Assembly (NCBI GenBank): GCA_964346765.1
Contig: CAYFWB010000001.1
Span: 124,001-188,000, forward strand
DNA: 64,000 nt
Source: JBGSPQ01 sp964346765
GTDB taxonomy: Bacteria > Patescibacteriota > Gracilibacteria > UBA1369
Direction of reading: 5' to 3'
Below the pieces are notes generated by a model. That model saw only the letters and a program-made list of their open reading frames with translations, did not search any database and was not told where the DNA came from. How positions within the stretch are numbered: the first letter of the stretch is position 1; every line of letters begins with the position of its first letter. Both the position numbers and the translations under genes were made by a program. Positions 24,593-33,439 of this stretch are shown piece after piece.

Positions 24593-25464
24593 TCTTTTTT
24601 CTCTTTCTCTTTCTCCTGTTCTTTTTCCATTTCTATGGTTTCGGAAACATTTTTCTTAATCTGTTCCATTTGTTCCATTGTTTTTTTAGCTTTTTCCTTG
24701 GCTTCTTTGTATTTTTCGATTTCTTCAAATTCTTTTACTTTTTGCATTATAACACCACGGCTTTTTTCGAATCTTAATAGAGAAAAAATGATCAGACTTC
24801 CGGCGATAATACCGAAAAGGTTGAGCATGTAGATAATCAAATAAAATCTGGCCGTATCAAACTGCAGTGTTCCAAGGTTTATACCTATAAGGCTTAACGG
24901 CGGTACCAATGAAACAGCTATTGATACTCCGGGAAGGATATCCGATACTTCTTTCCTGACCCAGGCAAAAGTGGCGGCTACACCCGAAGCGGCGGCTACA
25001 ATAAAATAAAGTACGGCTGTCCTTAAATCGTTAACAAAGACCTGGTCAATCTTGTCAACTCCGAATATCAGAGTGATTACCGTTGAAAAAGCAATGACGG
25101 CCAGCGTGGATTTTAATATTAAATAAAGAGGTCCTTTTAAAGCTCTTATTTCGGCTACCGAGATGGCCATGGAAACTACCAATATTGGAGTTAAAATAGG
25201 TGTTACCAGCATGCCGCCTATGACAATGGGGGCGTTTTGCAAGAGCAGTCCGCATGTCACAATAAAGACGGATAATATGAGTAAAGTATAATAAATGGAA
25301 CTTGGTTGGCTCTGAGTAAAAAGTTCGTCAATGGTTTTGTACTTTTCTTTACTTTTTATTTTTAAAATGGCGTTTTTTTCGGATATTTTTTTGCTTTTTT
25401 CTTTTATATCCTGATTTTTCAAAATATTATTTTCGTCTTTCTTGTTGGTTTTTTTTTTGGTCAT
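24589..25464 (-). CDS. DUF389 family membrane protein
   Basis: The 291-aa protein has a Lys-rich N-terminal tail and about five or six transmembrane helices. Conserved DUF389 motifs are Ala-Pro-Ile-Val-Ile-Gly-Gly-Met-Leu-Val-Thr-Pro-Ile-Leu (about 77-91), Ala-Ala-Ala-Ser-Gly-Val-Ala-Ala-Thr-Phe-Ala and Val-Ser-Leu-Val-Pro-Pro-Leu. The tail is a long charged coiled coil (Glu/Lys). The family is of unknown function. Confidence 0.85.
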   Translation of the reverse strand: MTKKKTNKKDENNILKNQDIKEKSKKISEKNAILKIKSKEKYKTIDELFTQSQPSSIYYTLLILSVFIVTCGLLLQNAPIVIGGMLVTPILTPILVVSMAISVAEIRALKGPLYLILKSTLAVIAFSTVITLIFGVDKIDQVFVNDLRTAVLYFIVAAASGVAATFAWVRKEVSDILPGVSIAVSLVPPLSLIGINLGTLQFDTARFYLIIYMLNLFGIIAGSLIIFSLLRFEKSRGVIMQKVKEFEEIEKYKEAKEKAKKTMEQMEQIKKNVSETIEMEKEQEKEKEKKD

Positions 25465-25488
25465 GATTAATAAATGATTTTCTCTTAA

Positions 25489-26085
25489 TTATAGTATATT
25501 CAATATCAGCAGTACAGCCAAAATTACTAAGCCGGCCGAAGCTATTTTTTCTTTGTATTTAATTCTGGAGATTTTTTCGGCGAAAAAAATTATCAGAATT
25601 ATTTGAACGATAGTCGCGCTAATAATGCCGATGGAAGAATAAAGCATTTCCCAAGGGTTATCTGTTATGTAAAGAGGCAGGTAAGCTATTATGTCATCAA
25701 TGAGCGTGGCAAAAGAGGCTATAAAACCGATAGCCATCAGTTTGCTGAATCTTTCGATGGTAATTTTTTGCATTATTAACAGATTTGCTTCCGCTTTTTT
25801 TCTTGGTTTGTGGACGAAAATATCAAAATATATACCGGCCGCCAAAAGAATCAATAATCCGGCTGTTATATATTTATAATACGGTATGTCGATGATTATG
25901 GAAGAAAAGAAGATGGCAATTAGAATAGCGACTGAAACCGCGGCAAGGTTTCCGATTGAAAAAGCTATTTTGCCCGCTCTTGTTTTTGTGATGCTGGCGA
26001 TTACCGGTATACGCGTTATTGTGTCATCCAGTCCGGTAATGAATTTAATAAAGAATCCAAAAGCGACTAATTTTAGAATTAACAT
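25489..26085 (-). CDS. LysE/CadD-superfamily-like membrane transporter
   Basis: The 198-aa protein has six transmembrane helices in two similar halves: Gly-Phe-Phe-Ile-Lys-Phe-Ile-Thr-Gly-Leu-Asp-Asp-Thr near 10-22 and Gly-Phe-Ile-Ala-Ser-Phe-Ala-Thr-Leu-Ile-Asp-Asp near 119-130. A paired Asp-Asp in each repeat is typical of cation exporters of the LysE/CadD/TMEM165 group. The ion is not predictable. It lies 1 nt after typA on the same strand, so it is probably co-transcribed with it. Confidence 0.6.
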   Translation of the reverse strand: MLILKLVAFGFFIKFITGLDDTITRIPVIASITKTRAGKIAFSIGNLAAVSVAILIAIFFSSIIIDIPYYKYITAGLLILLAAGIYFDIFVHKPRKKAEANLLIMQKITIERFSKLMAIGFIASFATLIDDIIAYLPLYITDNPWEMLYSSIGIISATIVQIILIIFFAEKISRIKYKEKIASAGLVILAVLLILNIL

Positions 26086-26086
26086 A

Positions 26087-27892
26087 TTAATTATTTTTTT
26101 GAGCGGCGCGCTTCCTTTCGTTTTCTTTCAGGTGTTTTTTTCTGATGCGGACATTGTGCGGTGTTACTTCAACGTATTCTTCATCCTGGATGTATTCGAT
26201 GCCGCGTTCTAACGTTATTTCCAGCGGTGGAGTGAGGTTGATGGCGTCGTCGGAGCCGGAAGCGCGCATGTTTGTTAATTTTTTACCTTTGAGCGGATTG
26301 ACGATAATATCGGTTCCTTGATTGTGCTCACCGATAATCATCCCTTCATAAACTTTTGTTCCGGGTTTGATAAAAAGAGGGCCGCGTTCTTGTAGATTAT
26401 AAAGTGCGAATCCGACAGCTTCGCCGTCGTTTCCTGATATCATTGATCCCACTTGTCTTTTTTCTATTTTACCGCAGTGGGGAGCGTACTTTTCAAATGA
26501 ATGATAAAATGTTCCTTCACCTTTGGTAAGAAGAATATAGGTCGATCTGAATCCGAGCAGTCCGCGGGTTGGTATTTTAAATTCAAGTATGGTTTTTTGG
26601 TTTTCCGTTTTCATGTTTTTCATTTGTCCTTTTCTTTGTGAAAGCGCTTCGATCACTTTTCCGGACATCTGTTCCGGCAGGTTGATTATTACGTTTTCAT
26701 AAGGTTCACAAAGTTGTCCGTCAATTTTACGTGTTACAACTTCGGGTTGTGAAACCTGAAGTTCGAATCCCTCACGGCGCATTTGTTCAATTAAAACGGC
26801 CAGATGCATTTCACCCCTTCCGTAGACTTTGAATTTGTCGCTTGAATTGTCCATTTCCACTTTTAGTCCAACATTTGTTTCAAGTTCTCTGATCAATCTT
26901 TCACGAATATTTCTGCTACTGCAAAGTTTTCCTTCTTGTCCGCCAAGCGGTGAGTCGTTAACCATAAAATCCATTGCAAGAGTAGGCGGATCCACTTTGA
27001 TTGCGGGTAAAGCCGAACTGTTTTCATCCGTAGTGATTGTTTCTCCTACATAAATGTCCGGAAGTCCGGCCAATGCCACAATATCGCCGGCACTTGCTTC
27101 TTCCGTTTCCACTCTTTCCATGCCTCTGAAAGTGAATACCTTGGATATTTTAGCGGCGCGGTCATGTTGATTTTCCGTTTTAATGAAAACTTTTTGATTA
27201 GCTTTTACGATGCCTTCATGTACTCTTCCAACGGCAATTCTTCCAAGAAAATTGTCATAAGCGAGGGTAGCCGGTTGCATGCGAAAGAGTCTATCTTTTT
27301 CAGTCTGTGCCGGTTTTACATTATCAATTATGAAATCCAGAAAAGGTGTAATGTCTTTTTTTTCGTCTTGAAGATTTTTTATGGCGATACCTTCTCTTGC
27401 TATTGTATAGATATGAGGAAAATCGAGCTGTTTTTCGTTGGCGTTAAGATTGGCGAACAGGTCAAATATTAAATTTAAAACTTCATCGGGGCGGGCGGTG
27501 GGTTTATCTATCTTATTAATTGCCACAAGAACCGGCAGACCAAGCTGAAGTGATTTTGAAAGTACGAATTTTGTTTGAGGCATTGGTCCTTCATAAGCAT
27601 CAACAATCAGAATTGCGGCATCTATTGTTTTAAGTATGCGTTCAACTTCGGATCCAAAGTCCGCGTGGCCCGGTGTGTCCACAATATTGATTTTTGTGCC
27701 TTTGTAGAAAATCGAGGCATTTTTGGCGTAAATTGTAATACCTCTTTCTTTTTCCTGGTCGTTAGAATCCATGGCGCGCTCTTCCAGCACTTTATGCTTG
27801 GCTATTACGTCACCCGCTTCTAGAAGTGAGTTGACCAAAGTTGTTTTGCCGTGGTCAACATGTGCAATAATGGCAATGTTTCTGATTTCCAT
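26087..27892 (-). CDS. typA: Ribosome-associated GTPase TypA/BipA
   Basis: A translational GTPase of the EF-G superfamily involved in ribosome assembly and stress. The 601-aa protein has P-loop Ala-His-Val-Asp-His-Gly-Lys-Thr-Thr (residues 10-18), switch II Asp-Thr-Pro-Gly-His-Ala-Asp-Phe-Gly-Ser-Glu and G4 Asn-Lys-Ile-Asp-Lys-Pro. The BipA-specific C-terminus has Gly-Glu-His-Asn-Gln and Leu-Thr-Asn-Met-Arg-Ala-Ser-Gly-Ser-Asp. Full length for the family. It is divergent from the DEAD-box helicase gene. Confidence 0.97.
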   Translation of the reverse strand: MEIRNIAIIAHVDHGKTTLVNSLLEAGDVIAKHKVLEERAMDSNDQEKERGITIYAKNASIFYKGTKINIVDTPGHADFGSEVERILKTIDAAILIVDAYEGPMPQTKFVLSKSLQLGLPVLVAINKIDKPTARPDEVLNLIFDLFANLNANEKQLDFPHIYTIAREGIAIKNLQDEKKDITPFLDFIIDNVKPAQTEKDRLFRMQPATLAYDNFLGRIAVGRVHEGIVKANQKVFIKTENQHDRAAKISKVFTFRGMERVETEEASAGDIVALAGLPDIYVGETITTDENSSALPAIKVDPPTLAMDFMVNDSPLGGQEGKLCSSRNIRERLIRELETNVGLKVEMDNSSDKFKVYGRGEMHLAVLIEQMRREGFELQVSQPEVVTRKIDGQLCEPYENVIINLPEQMSGKVIEALSQRKGQMKNMKTENQKTILEFKIPTRGLLGFRSTYILLTKGEGTFYHSFEKYAPHCGKIEKRQVGSMISGNDGEAVGFALYNLQERGPLFIKPGTKVYEGMIIGEHNQGTDIIVNPLKGKKLTNMRASGSDDAINLTPPLEITLERGIEYIQDEEYVEVTPHNVRIRKKHLKENERKRAAQKNN

Positions 27893-27966
27893 AAAATGAA
27901 TAAAGCAGCGGGATATTAGTCTTTATTAAGCGAAAAATCAATAAAAAAAATAAATTCGGCATTTTG

Positions 27967-27995
27967 TTGACTTTTGAGTGCATAGGTTGTATAGT
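27967..27995 (+). promoter_or_regulatory. Promoter of the DEAD-box helicase gene
   Basis: TTGACT (27967-27972), a 17-nt spacer and TATAGT (27990-27995). The predicted start near 28002 lies downstream of an in-frame ATG at 27964, which supports the later start codon at 28021. Confidence 0.6.
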
Positions 27996-28020
27996 TTTGT
28001 CTCAGTTATTTTTTCAAGCC

Positions 28021-29208
28021 ATGAAACATAAATCATCGGGCGGTGGAAGAAGACCGTCACGTTTTAGAAACAATAAAAAGTTTTCTTTTAAAGAGAAGAG
28101 TATTGATGTAAATAAATTTGTCAGTAAGAACTCTGTTAAAGCTGATAAAAAGGAATACGTTTCGTTAAATAGTTTTGCCGATTTTGAATTGGATACCCGT
28201 TTGAAGCGGAATGTTATCAGTAAAGGATATAAGACGCCAACACCGATTCAGGATAAAGCGATTCCAGTTATTTTAAGTGGGAGAGATGTTGTTGGTATTG
28301 CCAATACGGGTACCGGTAAAACAGCCGCGTTTTTGTTGCCATTGTTGCACAAGGTTTTAAATGACAGGGGGCAAAGAGTTTTGATTTTAGCTCCGACCAG
28401 AGAATTGGCGTTTCAGATTGAAGAAGAATTTCATATGTTTGCAAGAGATTTGGGGATTAACGCGGTTTTATGTATTGGTGGAACTAATATGAATATGCAG
28501 ATTCGCAAGCTTAAGAAGAAGTATAATTTTATTATCGGTACCCCCGGACGAGTTAAGGATTTGCTTAGAAGAAGATTGATCGACCTGGAAATTTTTAGGA
28601 CTGTTGTTCTGGATGAAGCCGATAGAATGTTGGATATGGGATTTATTCCCGATATAACATTCCTGTTGGAACAATTGCCGGAGAAAAAACATTCGCTTTT
28701 CTTTTCCGCTACCATTGGTAAGCAAATTGAACAGTTGATACAAAACTTTTTGAATGATCCGGTTAAGGTATCCGTAAAAATAAGGGAAGCGGCCGATAAT
28801 GTGAGTCAGGATGTAATTAGAATCAGATCGAATCAAAACAGGGTGGAAGTTTTGCAATCTTTTTTACATAAAGATGAATTTAAAAAAGTTCTTGTTTTTG
28901 GCCGGACAAAAAGGGGAGTGGATAAACTTTCCAGATCTTTGCAATCGGGCGGTCTTAGGGTTGATTCGATTCATGGAGATAAAACGCAGTCCAGAAGACA
29001 GAGAGCTTTAAAAGATTTCAAGGAAAATAGAATAAAAGTCTTAGTTGCCACGGATGTTGCGGCGCGCGGTCTGGATATTGATAATGTCAGTCATGTTATT
29101 AATTTTGATTTACCGGGCACGCAGGAAGATTATATTCATAGAATAGGAAGGACGGGACGCGCCGATAAAAAAGGGGTAGCTCTTACTTTTGTGAATGAGC
29201 GTTATTGA
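28021..29208 (+). CDS. DEAD-box RNA helicase, RhlE-like
   Basis: An ATP-dependent RNA unwinding enzyme for ribosome assembly or cold adaptation. The 395-aa protein starts at Met-Lys-His-Lys-Ser with a basic Gly/Arg/Lys tail. The Q motif is Pro-Thr-Pro-Ile-Gln; motif I Ala-Asn-Thr-Gly-Thr-Gly-Lys-Thr; Ia Pro-Thr-Arg-Glu-Leu; II Asp-Glu-Ala-Asp; III Ser-Ala-Thr; then Arg-Gly-Leu-Asp-Ile and His-Arg-Ile-Gly-Arg-Thr-Gly-Arg. It ends right after the helicase core with no C-terminal extension, so it is a minimal member. Confidence 0.93.
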   Translation: MKHKSSGGGRRPSRFRNNKKFSFKEKSIDVNKFVSKNSVKADKKEYVSLNSFADFELDTRLKRNVISKGYKTPTPIQDKAIPVILSGRDVVGIANTGTGKTAAFLLPLLHKVLNDRGQRVLILAPTRELAFQIEEEFHMFARDLGINAVLCIGGTNMNMQIRKLKKKYNFIIGTPGRVKDLLRRRLIDLEIFRTVVLDEADRMLDMGFIPDITFLLEQLPEKKHSLFFSATIGKQIEQLIQNFLNDPVKVSVKIREAADNVSQDVIRIRSNQNRVEVLQSFLHKDEFKKVLVFGRTKRGVDKLSRSLQSGGLRVDSIHGDKTQSRRQRALKDFKENRIKVLVATDVAARGLDIDNVSHVINFDLPGTQEDYIHRIGRTGRADKKGVALTFVNERY

Positions 29209-29539
29209 TTTAGCGGAATAAAATAAGTCAGTTAATTGGTCGCGTTGGTTATTAGCAGTAAATAGGGGATCAGTAAAAGCGATGCCAATTTAGAGATGGA
29301 GCATATTTTTTTGAAGCACTAAAATTATCACTATTAAGATGATGTTCGTCGTCGCCATTGATAGATAATATTGTTGAAGAGCGAAGAAGAATACATTTAT
29401 TAAGATATTCATTTCAAGCAGACCGGCGTAGTAGTGCACGAACCGAGTGGTTTGTTATTTATTTTGGTATCTGAATATTATATCGTATTTCTAAATTTGA
29501 TCCAGTATTTATGGCTAGTATTAGAGTGATCGAGGGCAG
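29209..29539. other. Intergenic, no gene seen
   Basis: 331 bp between the helicase and the betaine permease, both of which end here (convergent). I see no ORF with coding character, tRNA or strong terminator hairpin. Confidence 0.5.
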
Positions 29540-30370
29540 TTATTTTTTCCAGGCAGTTTTTGTGATTTTGTCCAGTATCATTGCCAGTAGTACAATTCCA
29601 AGTCCGCTGGCGATCCCTTGACCGACTTTTAACCTCATAATGCCGCGCAAAACTTCTTGTCCCAGTCCTTCGGCGCCAATCATGGAGGCGACCACAACCA
29701 TTGATAGTGAAAGCATTATTGACTGATTAACCCCCATCATGATTGAAGGCATCGCCAGAGGGATTTCGATTTTTGATAGAAATTGCCGTTTTGATGCCCC
29801 AAAAGCGTGCCCGGCTTCTTTCAATTCGGTGGGGACTTGTTCTATACCCAGACTGGTAAGTCTGACAGCGGGTGGCGTCGCGAAGATAAAAGTGGCGACA
29901 ATACCGGGTACGTTACCGATCGAAAAGAAAAGAACCGCCGGTATTAAATATACAAAAAGTGGCATGGTCTGCATAAAATCCAATATAGGATTTAGAATGT
30001 GACTCGCGGTTTTGTTGTATGCTTTTAGAATTCCGACAGGTATTCCAATGATCAGAGAAAGGAAGGTGGCGGTGAGGACAAGTGCCAATGTTTGCATTGT
30101 ATGAGGCCAATATTCGATCATCCCAATAAAAAGAAGGGCAAATAAAACAAAAATAGCAAGTTTCCATCTTCCAAGCAGATAGCTTAATATTGTAACGAAA
30201 AAAATGATTACGATCGCGGGTAGTGAGCTTAAGATCCATTCCATGGGATTAAGCATGCCGTTGATTACCCAGGCTATGAAATCGAAAATGATATCACAGT
30301 TTCGGTTCATCCAGTTGATTATGGCTTCGGACCATTGTTCTATAGGGATAACCGGTAATTGGTCGAACAT
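29540..30370 (-). CDS. opuAB: Glycine betaine/proline ABC transporter permease
   Basis: The inner-membrane channel of an osmoprotectant importer. The 276-aa protein has six or more helices and the ABC-permease EAA loop (Glu-Ala-Gly-His-Ala-Phe-Gly-Ala-Ser-x-x-Gln, near 187-198) with Pro-Leu-Ala-Met-Pro following, typical of the ProW/OpuAB family. It is the last gene of the operon, 5 nt after the ATPase gene. Unlike in some systems, the binding protein is separate rather than fused. Confidence 0.92.
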   Translation of the reverse strand: MFDQLPVIPIEQWSEAIINWMNRNCDIIFDFIAWVINGMLNPMEWILSSLPAIVIIFFVTILSYLLGRWKLAIFVLFALLFIGMIEYWPHTMQTLALVLTATFLSLIIGIPVGILKAYNKTASHILNPILDFMQTMPLFVYLIPAVLFFSIGNVPGIVATFIFATPPAVRLTSLGIEQVPTELKEAGHAFGASKRQFLSKIEIPLAMPSIMMGVNQSIMLSLSMVVVASMIGAEGLGQEVLRGIMRLKVGQGIASGLGIVLLAMILDKITKTAWKK

Positions 30371-30375
30371 GTATG

Positions 30376-31404
30376 TTATTTATTTAAGATATCGGCAACT
30401 GCGTCATTTGTGATTTCTCCGACTATTTCATTTTTATTGTTCATCACAAGTACAGGTCTGTTTTCTTTAAGAAGATAGTGAAGAGTCTCTTTTAATGGAT
30501 CCAGGTAGTGTACTTTTTTTTGATCTTTTTGTTGTTTTACCGTAACCGGAGTCATGATGGTTTCCGCGCGAAGGGTCGAAGGGCGGTCAACATCCTTAAC
30601 AAACTCTTTGACATATGCGTCGGCCGGATTAAGCAAAATGTTTTGCGGGGTATCCACCTGAATCAGTTCACCTTGAGGGTTTAAAATCGCGATGCGGTCG
30701 CCCAAACGAACTGCTTCGTTAAGGTCGTGCGTGACGAAAACCGTTGTCATTTTTATTTTATTTTGAAGTCGCAAGAGCTCTTCTTGCATTTTTACCCTGA
30801 TTAATGGGTCGAGAGCGCTGAACGGTTCATCCATTAACAGAATTTTGGGATTAACGCTTAATGCCCTCGCTAGTCCAACTCTTTGTCTCATTCCGCCACT
30901 TAGGGAGTCTATCGTTTTGTTCGCCCAATTTTCCAGCCCGACCTGGAGTAGCGCGTCTTTGCTTTTTTTTATTCGCTCTTGATCCGGTACTCCTTGTAAT
31001 TCAAGTCCGAACTGTACGTTTTCCAGTACCGTGCGGTGTGGAAATAACGCAAAATGCTGAAAAACCATGCCGAATACACGTCGGCGCAATTTTATAAGTT
31101 GTTTGTTGTTTACTTCGTTGATACTGCGCCCTTCAATTATGACAGAACCTTCGGTAGGTTCTTGAAGTCTGTTGATACATCTTAGAAGGGTGCTTTTACC
31201 ACACCCCGAGAGTCCCATGATTACGAATATTTCACCTGTTTTTACTTCAAAATTGATTTTTTTTAAAGCTACAAGTTGTCCTGTTTTTTCATTTATCGTT
31301 TCACGGGACTCTCCATTTTTTGTAAGAGTCAGTGCTTCACGCGTATCTTTGCCAAAGATTTTATATAGATCTTTGACTATGATTGAAGAAGACTGTTCTT
31401 GCAT
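30376..31404 (-). CDS. opuAA: Glycine betaine/proline ABC transporter ATPase
   Basis: The 342-aa protein carries Walker A Gly-Leu-Ser-Gly-Cys-Gly-Lys-Ser-Thr (68-76), signature Leu-Ser-Gly-Gly-Met-Arg-Gln-Arg-Val, Walker B Ile-Leu-Leu-Met-Asp-Glu-Pro and the H-loop. The N-terminal helix region (Lys-Ile-Phe-Gly-Lys) is typical of ProV/OpuAA. A C-terminal tail of about 70 residues looks like one and a half CBS motifs, the ionic-strength sensor of OpuA. It is the middle gene of the operon. Confidence 0.94.
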   Translation of the reverse strand: MQEQSSSIIVKDLYKIFGKDTREALTLTKNGESRETINEKTGQLVALKKINFEVKTGEIFVIMGLSGCGKSTLLRCINRLQEPTEGSVIIEGRSINEVNNKQLIKLRRRVFGMVFQHFALFPHRTVLENVQFGLELQGVPDQERIKKSKDALLQVGLENWANKTIDSLSGGMRQRVGLARALSVNPKILLMDEPFSALDPLIRVKMQEELLRLQNKIKMTTVFVTHDLNEAVRLGDRIAILNPQGELIQVDTPQNILLNPADAYVKEFVKDVDRPSTLRAETIMTPVTVKQQKDQKKVHYLDPLKETLHYLLKENRPVLVMNNKNEIVGEITNDAVADILNK

Positions 31405-31410
31405 TTATTT

Positions 31411-32436
31411 TTATAAGTTAGCCAGATCTTCAAGAGATTGAACTTCGGGATCGACGTAAGCAGGAACGCCAAGCCCTAACCATGTTGTTAGGATGTTAAC
31501 ACCTGCAATTTCAAGTTTATCTCCCATGCTGTCCCAGTATTCCTGGTGAGTGGTAGGCAACCAACCGGCAACGTTTACATCAATATCTTTTTGAGCGATA
31601 GATGTATATACCACGCCGACATCCAATTCTTTTATTTCCGTGGAATAGCCAATGTCTTCAAGTATTGCGGCAACGACACGACTTTTTACCGTAGCACCCG
31701 GCCATGGAGGAATACCGATCGTGATTGTTTCTTTTCCAAGATCGGCGTTTTCCGGAACCCAGCTCGTAACCAAGTCCGGATTATTGCTCATGAATTGTTC
31801 AGCGATTTCTTCAGCGTCCATGTCTTCTATACTGTATTTGTAAATCCATTCACTTTGAGTGTCAGAAGGTACATTGAATTTTTGGAAGAACTGGTAAGCT
31901 GCGGGAGCGTCTTCGCTGAAACCTTTATATACAACGCTTGCGATTACATCGGATGCTACCTTGCGGTCGGCCCATTCCGGCGCATATTCCGCGAGAAATT
32001 CTTTGGTTTGTTCGGGACTGTTATATATGTTTTGCGGATCTTCAAGTTTGCGGATATCTCCGATTGAAAAGACCGCGTGCGGTTCCCAAAGTGTGGCTAT
32101 AATGGGTTCTTCATTCTGCAGTGCGTCTTGCATTGCGGCAAGCATTGCGGCGGAACTGCTTTCCTGTAATTGCCATTCAGTTTCATTGAGTCCGTAAGAC
32201 TCCATTGCTTTTTCGCTGTTGATCATAATTCCTGCGCCGGGTTCAATACCCGTGATTTTATAATCAATAGATGCGCTAAAATCGCTTTCTGTGTTTTCAT
32301 CGGTTTGTGTTTCGGTTTCCTGTGTCATTTGTTCATTTTCTGTTTGTGTTGTTTCTGCGCCATCTGTGCATCCGGCCAAAAGTGCAACCAAAAAGATGAA
32401 TAAGCCAAATATACTGACTTTACGTAATGTTAGCAT
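31411..32436 (-). CDS. opuAC: Glycine betaine-binding lipoprotein
   Basis: The substrate receptor. A lipobox Leu-Leu-Ala-Gly-Cys at residue 23 follows a signal sequence, so it is a Lgt substrate. A Glu/Thr/Gln-rich linker precedes the two-lobe domain. Gly-Ile-Glu-Pro-Gly-Ala-Gly-Ile-Met comes first and Gly-Trp-Leu-Pro-Thr-Thr-His-x-x-Tyr-Trp near the C-terminus, which is the lobe order of Bacillus OpuAC. Trp residues in Leu-Trp-Glu-Pro-His and Pro-Pro-Trp-Pro can form the aromatic cage for trimethylammonium. It is the first gene of the operon. Confidence 0.92.
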   Translation of the reverse strand: MLTLRKVSIFGLFIFLVALLAGCTDGAETTQTENEQMTQETETQTDENTESDFSASIDYKITGIEPGAGIMINSEKAMESYGLNETEWQLQESSSAAMLAAMQDALQNEEPIIATLWEPHAVFSIGDIRKLEDPQNIYNSPEQTKEFLAEYAPEWADRKVASDVIASVVYKGFSEDAPAAYQFFQKFNVPSDTQSEWIYKYSIEDMDAEEIAEQFMSNNPDLVTSWVPENADLGKETITIGIPPWPGATVKSRVVAAILEDIGYSTEIKELDVGVVYTSIAQKDIDVNVAGWLPTTHQEYWDSMGDKLEIAGVNILTTWLGLGVPAYVDPEVQSLEDLANL

Positions 32437-32747
32437 ATTGAATTGTTAATATATACATATGGCTTCTTTTTATTGATATAACTTTGGTTTGTCAAATTTA
32501 AAAGGGAAAAGTGATTTACAAATTGTTTTGATATCTTATGTTCATATTGTTTTGACGTGATTTAGAAAATCGACGGCTTTGTCGATTAGTCAAAGTGTTC
32601 GGGTTTAGGTATAGATTCAGGTTTGCGGTTAAAATATAGTATGGTTGAACCGCTATGCGGGCGGAGCTTGTATTTGCTATTTATAGAAAATTAATGGAAA
32701 AAGCCGACTATTTTACGATAAGTCGGCTTTAATTTATAGGTCGAAAA
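32437..32747. other. Intergenic region between opuAC and csp
   Basis: 311 bp. It holds the csp terminator (32698-32730) and presumably the opuAC promoter: a minus-strand TTGACA lies near 32491-32496 but has no good -10 at the right distance. No gene is seen. Confidence 0.5.
32698..32730 (-). terminator. Rho-independent terminator of csp
   Basis: A 9-bp stem AAGCCGACT / AGTCGGCTT (32701-32709, 32721-32729) with an 11-nt loop. On the minus strand it is followed by a T-run. It lies 18 nt downstream of the csp stop. Confidence 0.85.
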
Positions 32748-32966
32748 TTATTCAGCTGCGACCTGCGAATCCGCAAGTACTACATCTGTCGCATTAGGAC
32801 CTTTTGGTGATTCACCCATTTCAAACGTAACGTTGTCGCCTTCCTGAAAGCTTTTGAAGCCTTCGTCCGGACAATCGTTAGCGTGAAAAAATACGTCTTT
32901 GCCCCCGTTTTCCGGAGTAATGAATCCAAAGCCTTTTTCGTTGAGCTTTTTGATGGAACCTTTCAT
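32748..32966 (-). CDS. csp: Cold-shock domain protein (CspA family)
   Basis: A single-stranded nucleic-acid chaperone of 72 aa. It has RNP1 Lys-Gly-Phe-Gly-Phe-Ile (11-16) and RNP2 Val-Phe-Phe-His (25-28), and ends Asp-Val-Val-Leu-Ala. It is monocistronic with its own promoter (33058-33085), an 85-nt leader containing a strong hairpin (32983-33019) and a terminator. The long structured leader fits cold-shock gene regulation. Confidence 0.95.
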   Translation of the reverse strand: MKGSIKKLNEKGFGFITPENGGKDVFFHANDCPDEGFKSFQEGDNVTFEMGESPKGPNATDVVLADSQVAAE

Positions 32967-32982
32967 AAAAAAAAGGTTAAGT

Positions 32983-33019
32983 AATAAATTCCTTTAAGTT
33001 TTGTTTCAAGGAATTTATT
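32983..33019 (-). promoter_or_regulatory. 12-bp hairpin in the csp 5' leader
   Basis: A perfect inverted repeat: AATAAATTCCTT (32983-32994) and AAGGAATTTATT (33008-33019), with a 13-nt loop. It ends 17 nt before the csp start codon and is AU-rich, so its stability would change over a physiological temperature range. Confidence 0.65.
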
Positions 33020-33057
33020 TTTACATAACCCCTACAACTCTACCTATCGGTAATTCA

Positions 33058-33085
33058 ATAATACAGTAATTGGTTTTATTGTCAA
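33058..33085 (-). promoter_or_regulatory. Promoter of csp
   Basis: Minus strand: a perfect TTGACA (33080-33085), a 16-nt spacer and TATTAT (33058-33063). It overlaps the divergent promoter of the Smr gene. Confidence 0.7.
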
Positions 33086-33097
33086 GTGTGGTATAAT
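33070..33097 (+). promoter_or_regulatory. Promoter of the Smr-domain gene, leaderless
   Basis: TTGGTT (33070-33075), a 16-nt spacer and a perfect TATAAT (33092-33097). The ATG at 33104 is 6 nt after the -10 box, where transcription itself should begin. Confidence 0.6.
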
Positions 33098-33103
33098 TTG
33101 TAT

Positions 33104-33439
33104 ATGGGTAAATTTAGTAAAAAGGAGCGAAAAAAGAAGGTTAATAAATATGATAACTTAAGCAAACCTCAGGCGGAGTTTGATTTTCACGGTATGGGTG
33201 CTTTAACTATGGTTATGGTTGGTCAACTGGCGGATGAGTTTCTTGAAGAGTGTCGGGAGCGGGGGCTTACCAAAGTTCTTTTTATTACAGGTAAAGGACT
33301 GCATTCGTCCAAGGGAATGCCGGTGATTAAACCTTTTTTAAAGAAGTATCTTTCCGGGAAATCCTTTGTGGAAAGGGTTTATGAAGGGCGTTTTGACAGA
33401 GGTGGGAGTGGGGCGCTTGAGGTTATTTTGAGTTACTGA
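33104..33439 (+). CDS. Smr-domain protein (MutS2-type C-terminal domain)
   Basis: The 111-aa protein starts at Met-Gly-Lys-Phe-Ser; the earlier in-frame Met lies upstream of the -10 box and cannot be used. After a basic stretch it has Phe-Asp-Phe-His-Gly (about 26-30) in place of Leu-Asp-Leu-His-Gly, Ile-Thr-Gly-Lys-Gly-Leu-His-Ser near 61-68 and Gly-Gly-Ser-Gly-Ala-Leu-Glu-Val near 101. This is the Smr fold that nicks or binds branched DNA or cleaves mRNA on stalled ribosomes. A stand-alone Smr protein. Confidence 0.85.
   Translation: MGKFSKKERKKKVNKYDNLSKPQAEFDFHGMGALTMVMVGQLADEFLEECRERGLTKVLFITGKGLHSSKGMPVIKPFLKKYLSGKSFVERVYEGRFDRGGSGALEVILSY

Noticed and set aside
31411..32436. Circularly permuted betaine-binding protein as a novelty
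   Set aside because: The lobe order looked swapped relative to other ProX-type proteins, but it is the same order as I recall for Bacillus OpuAC.
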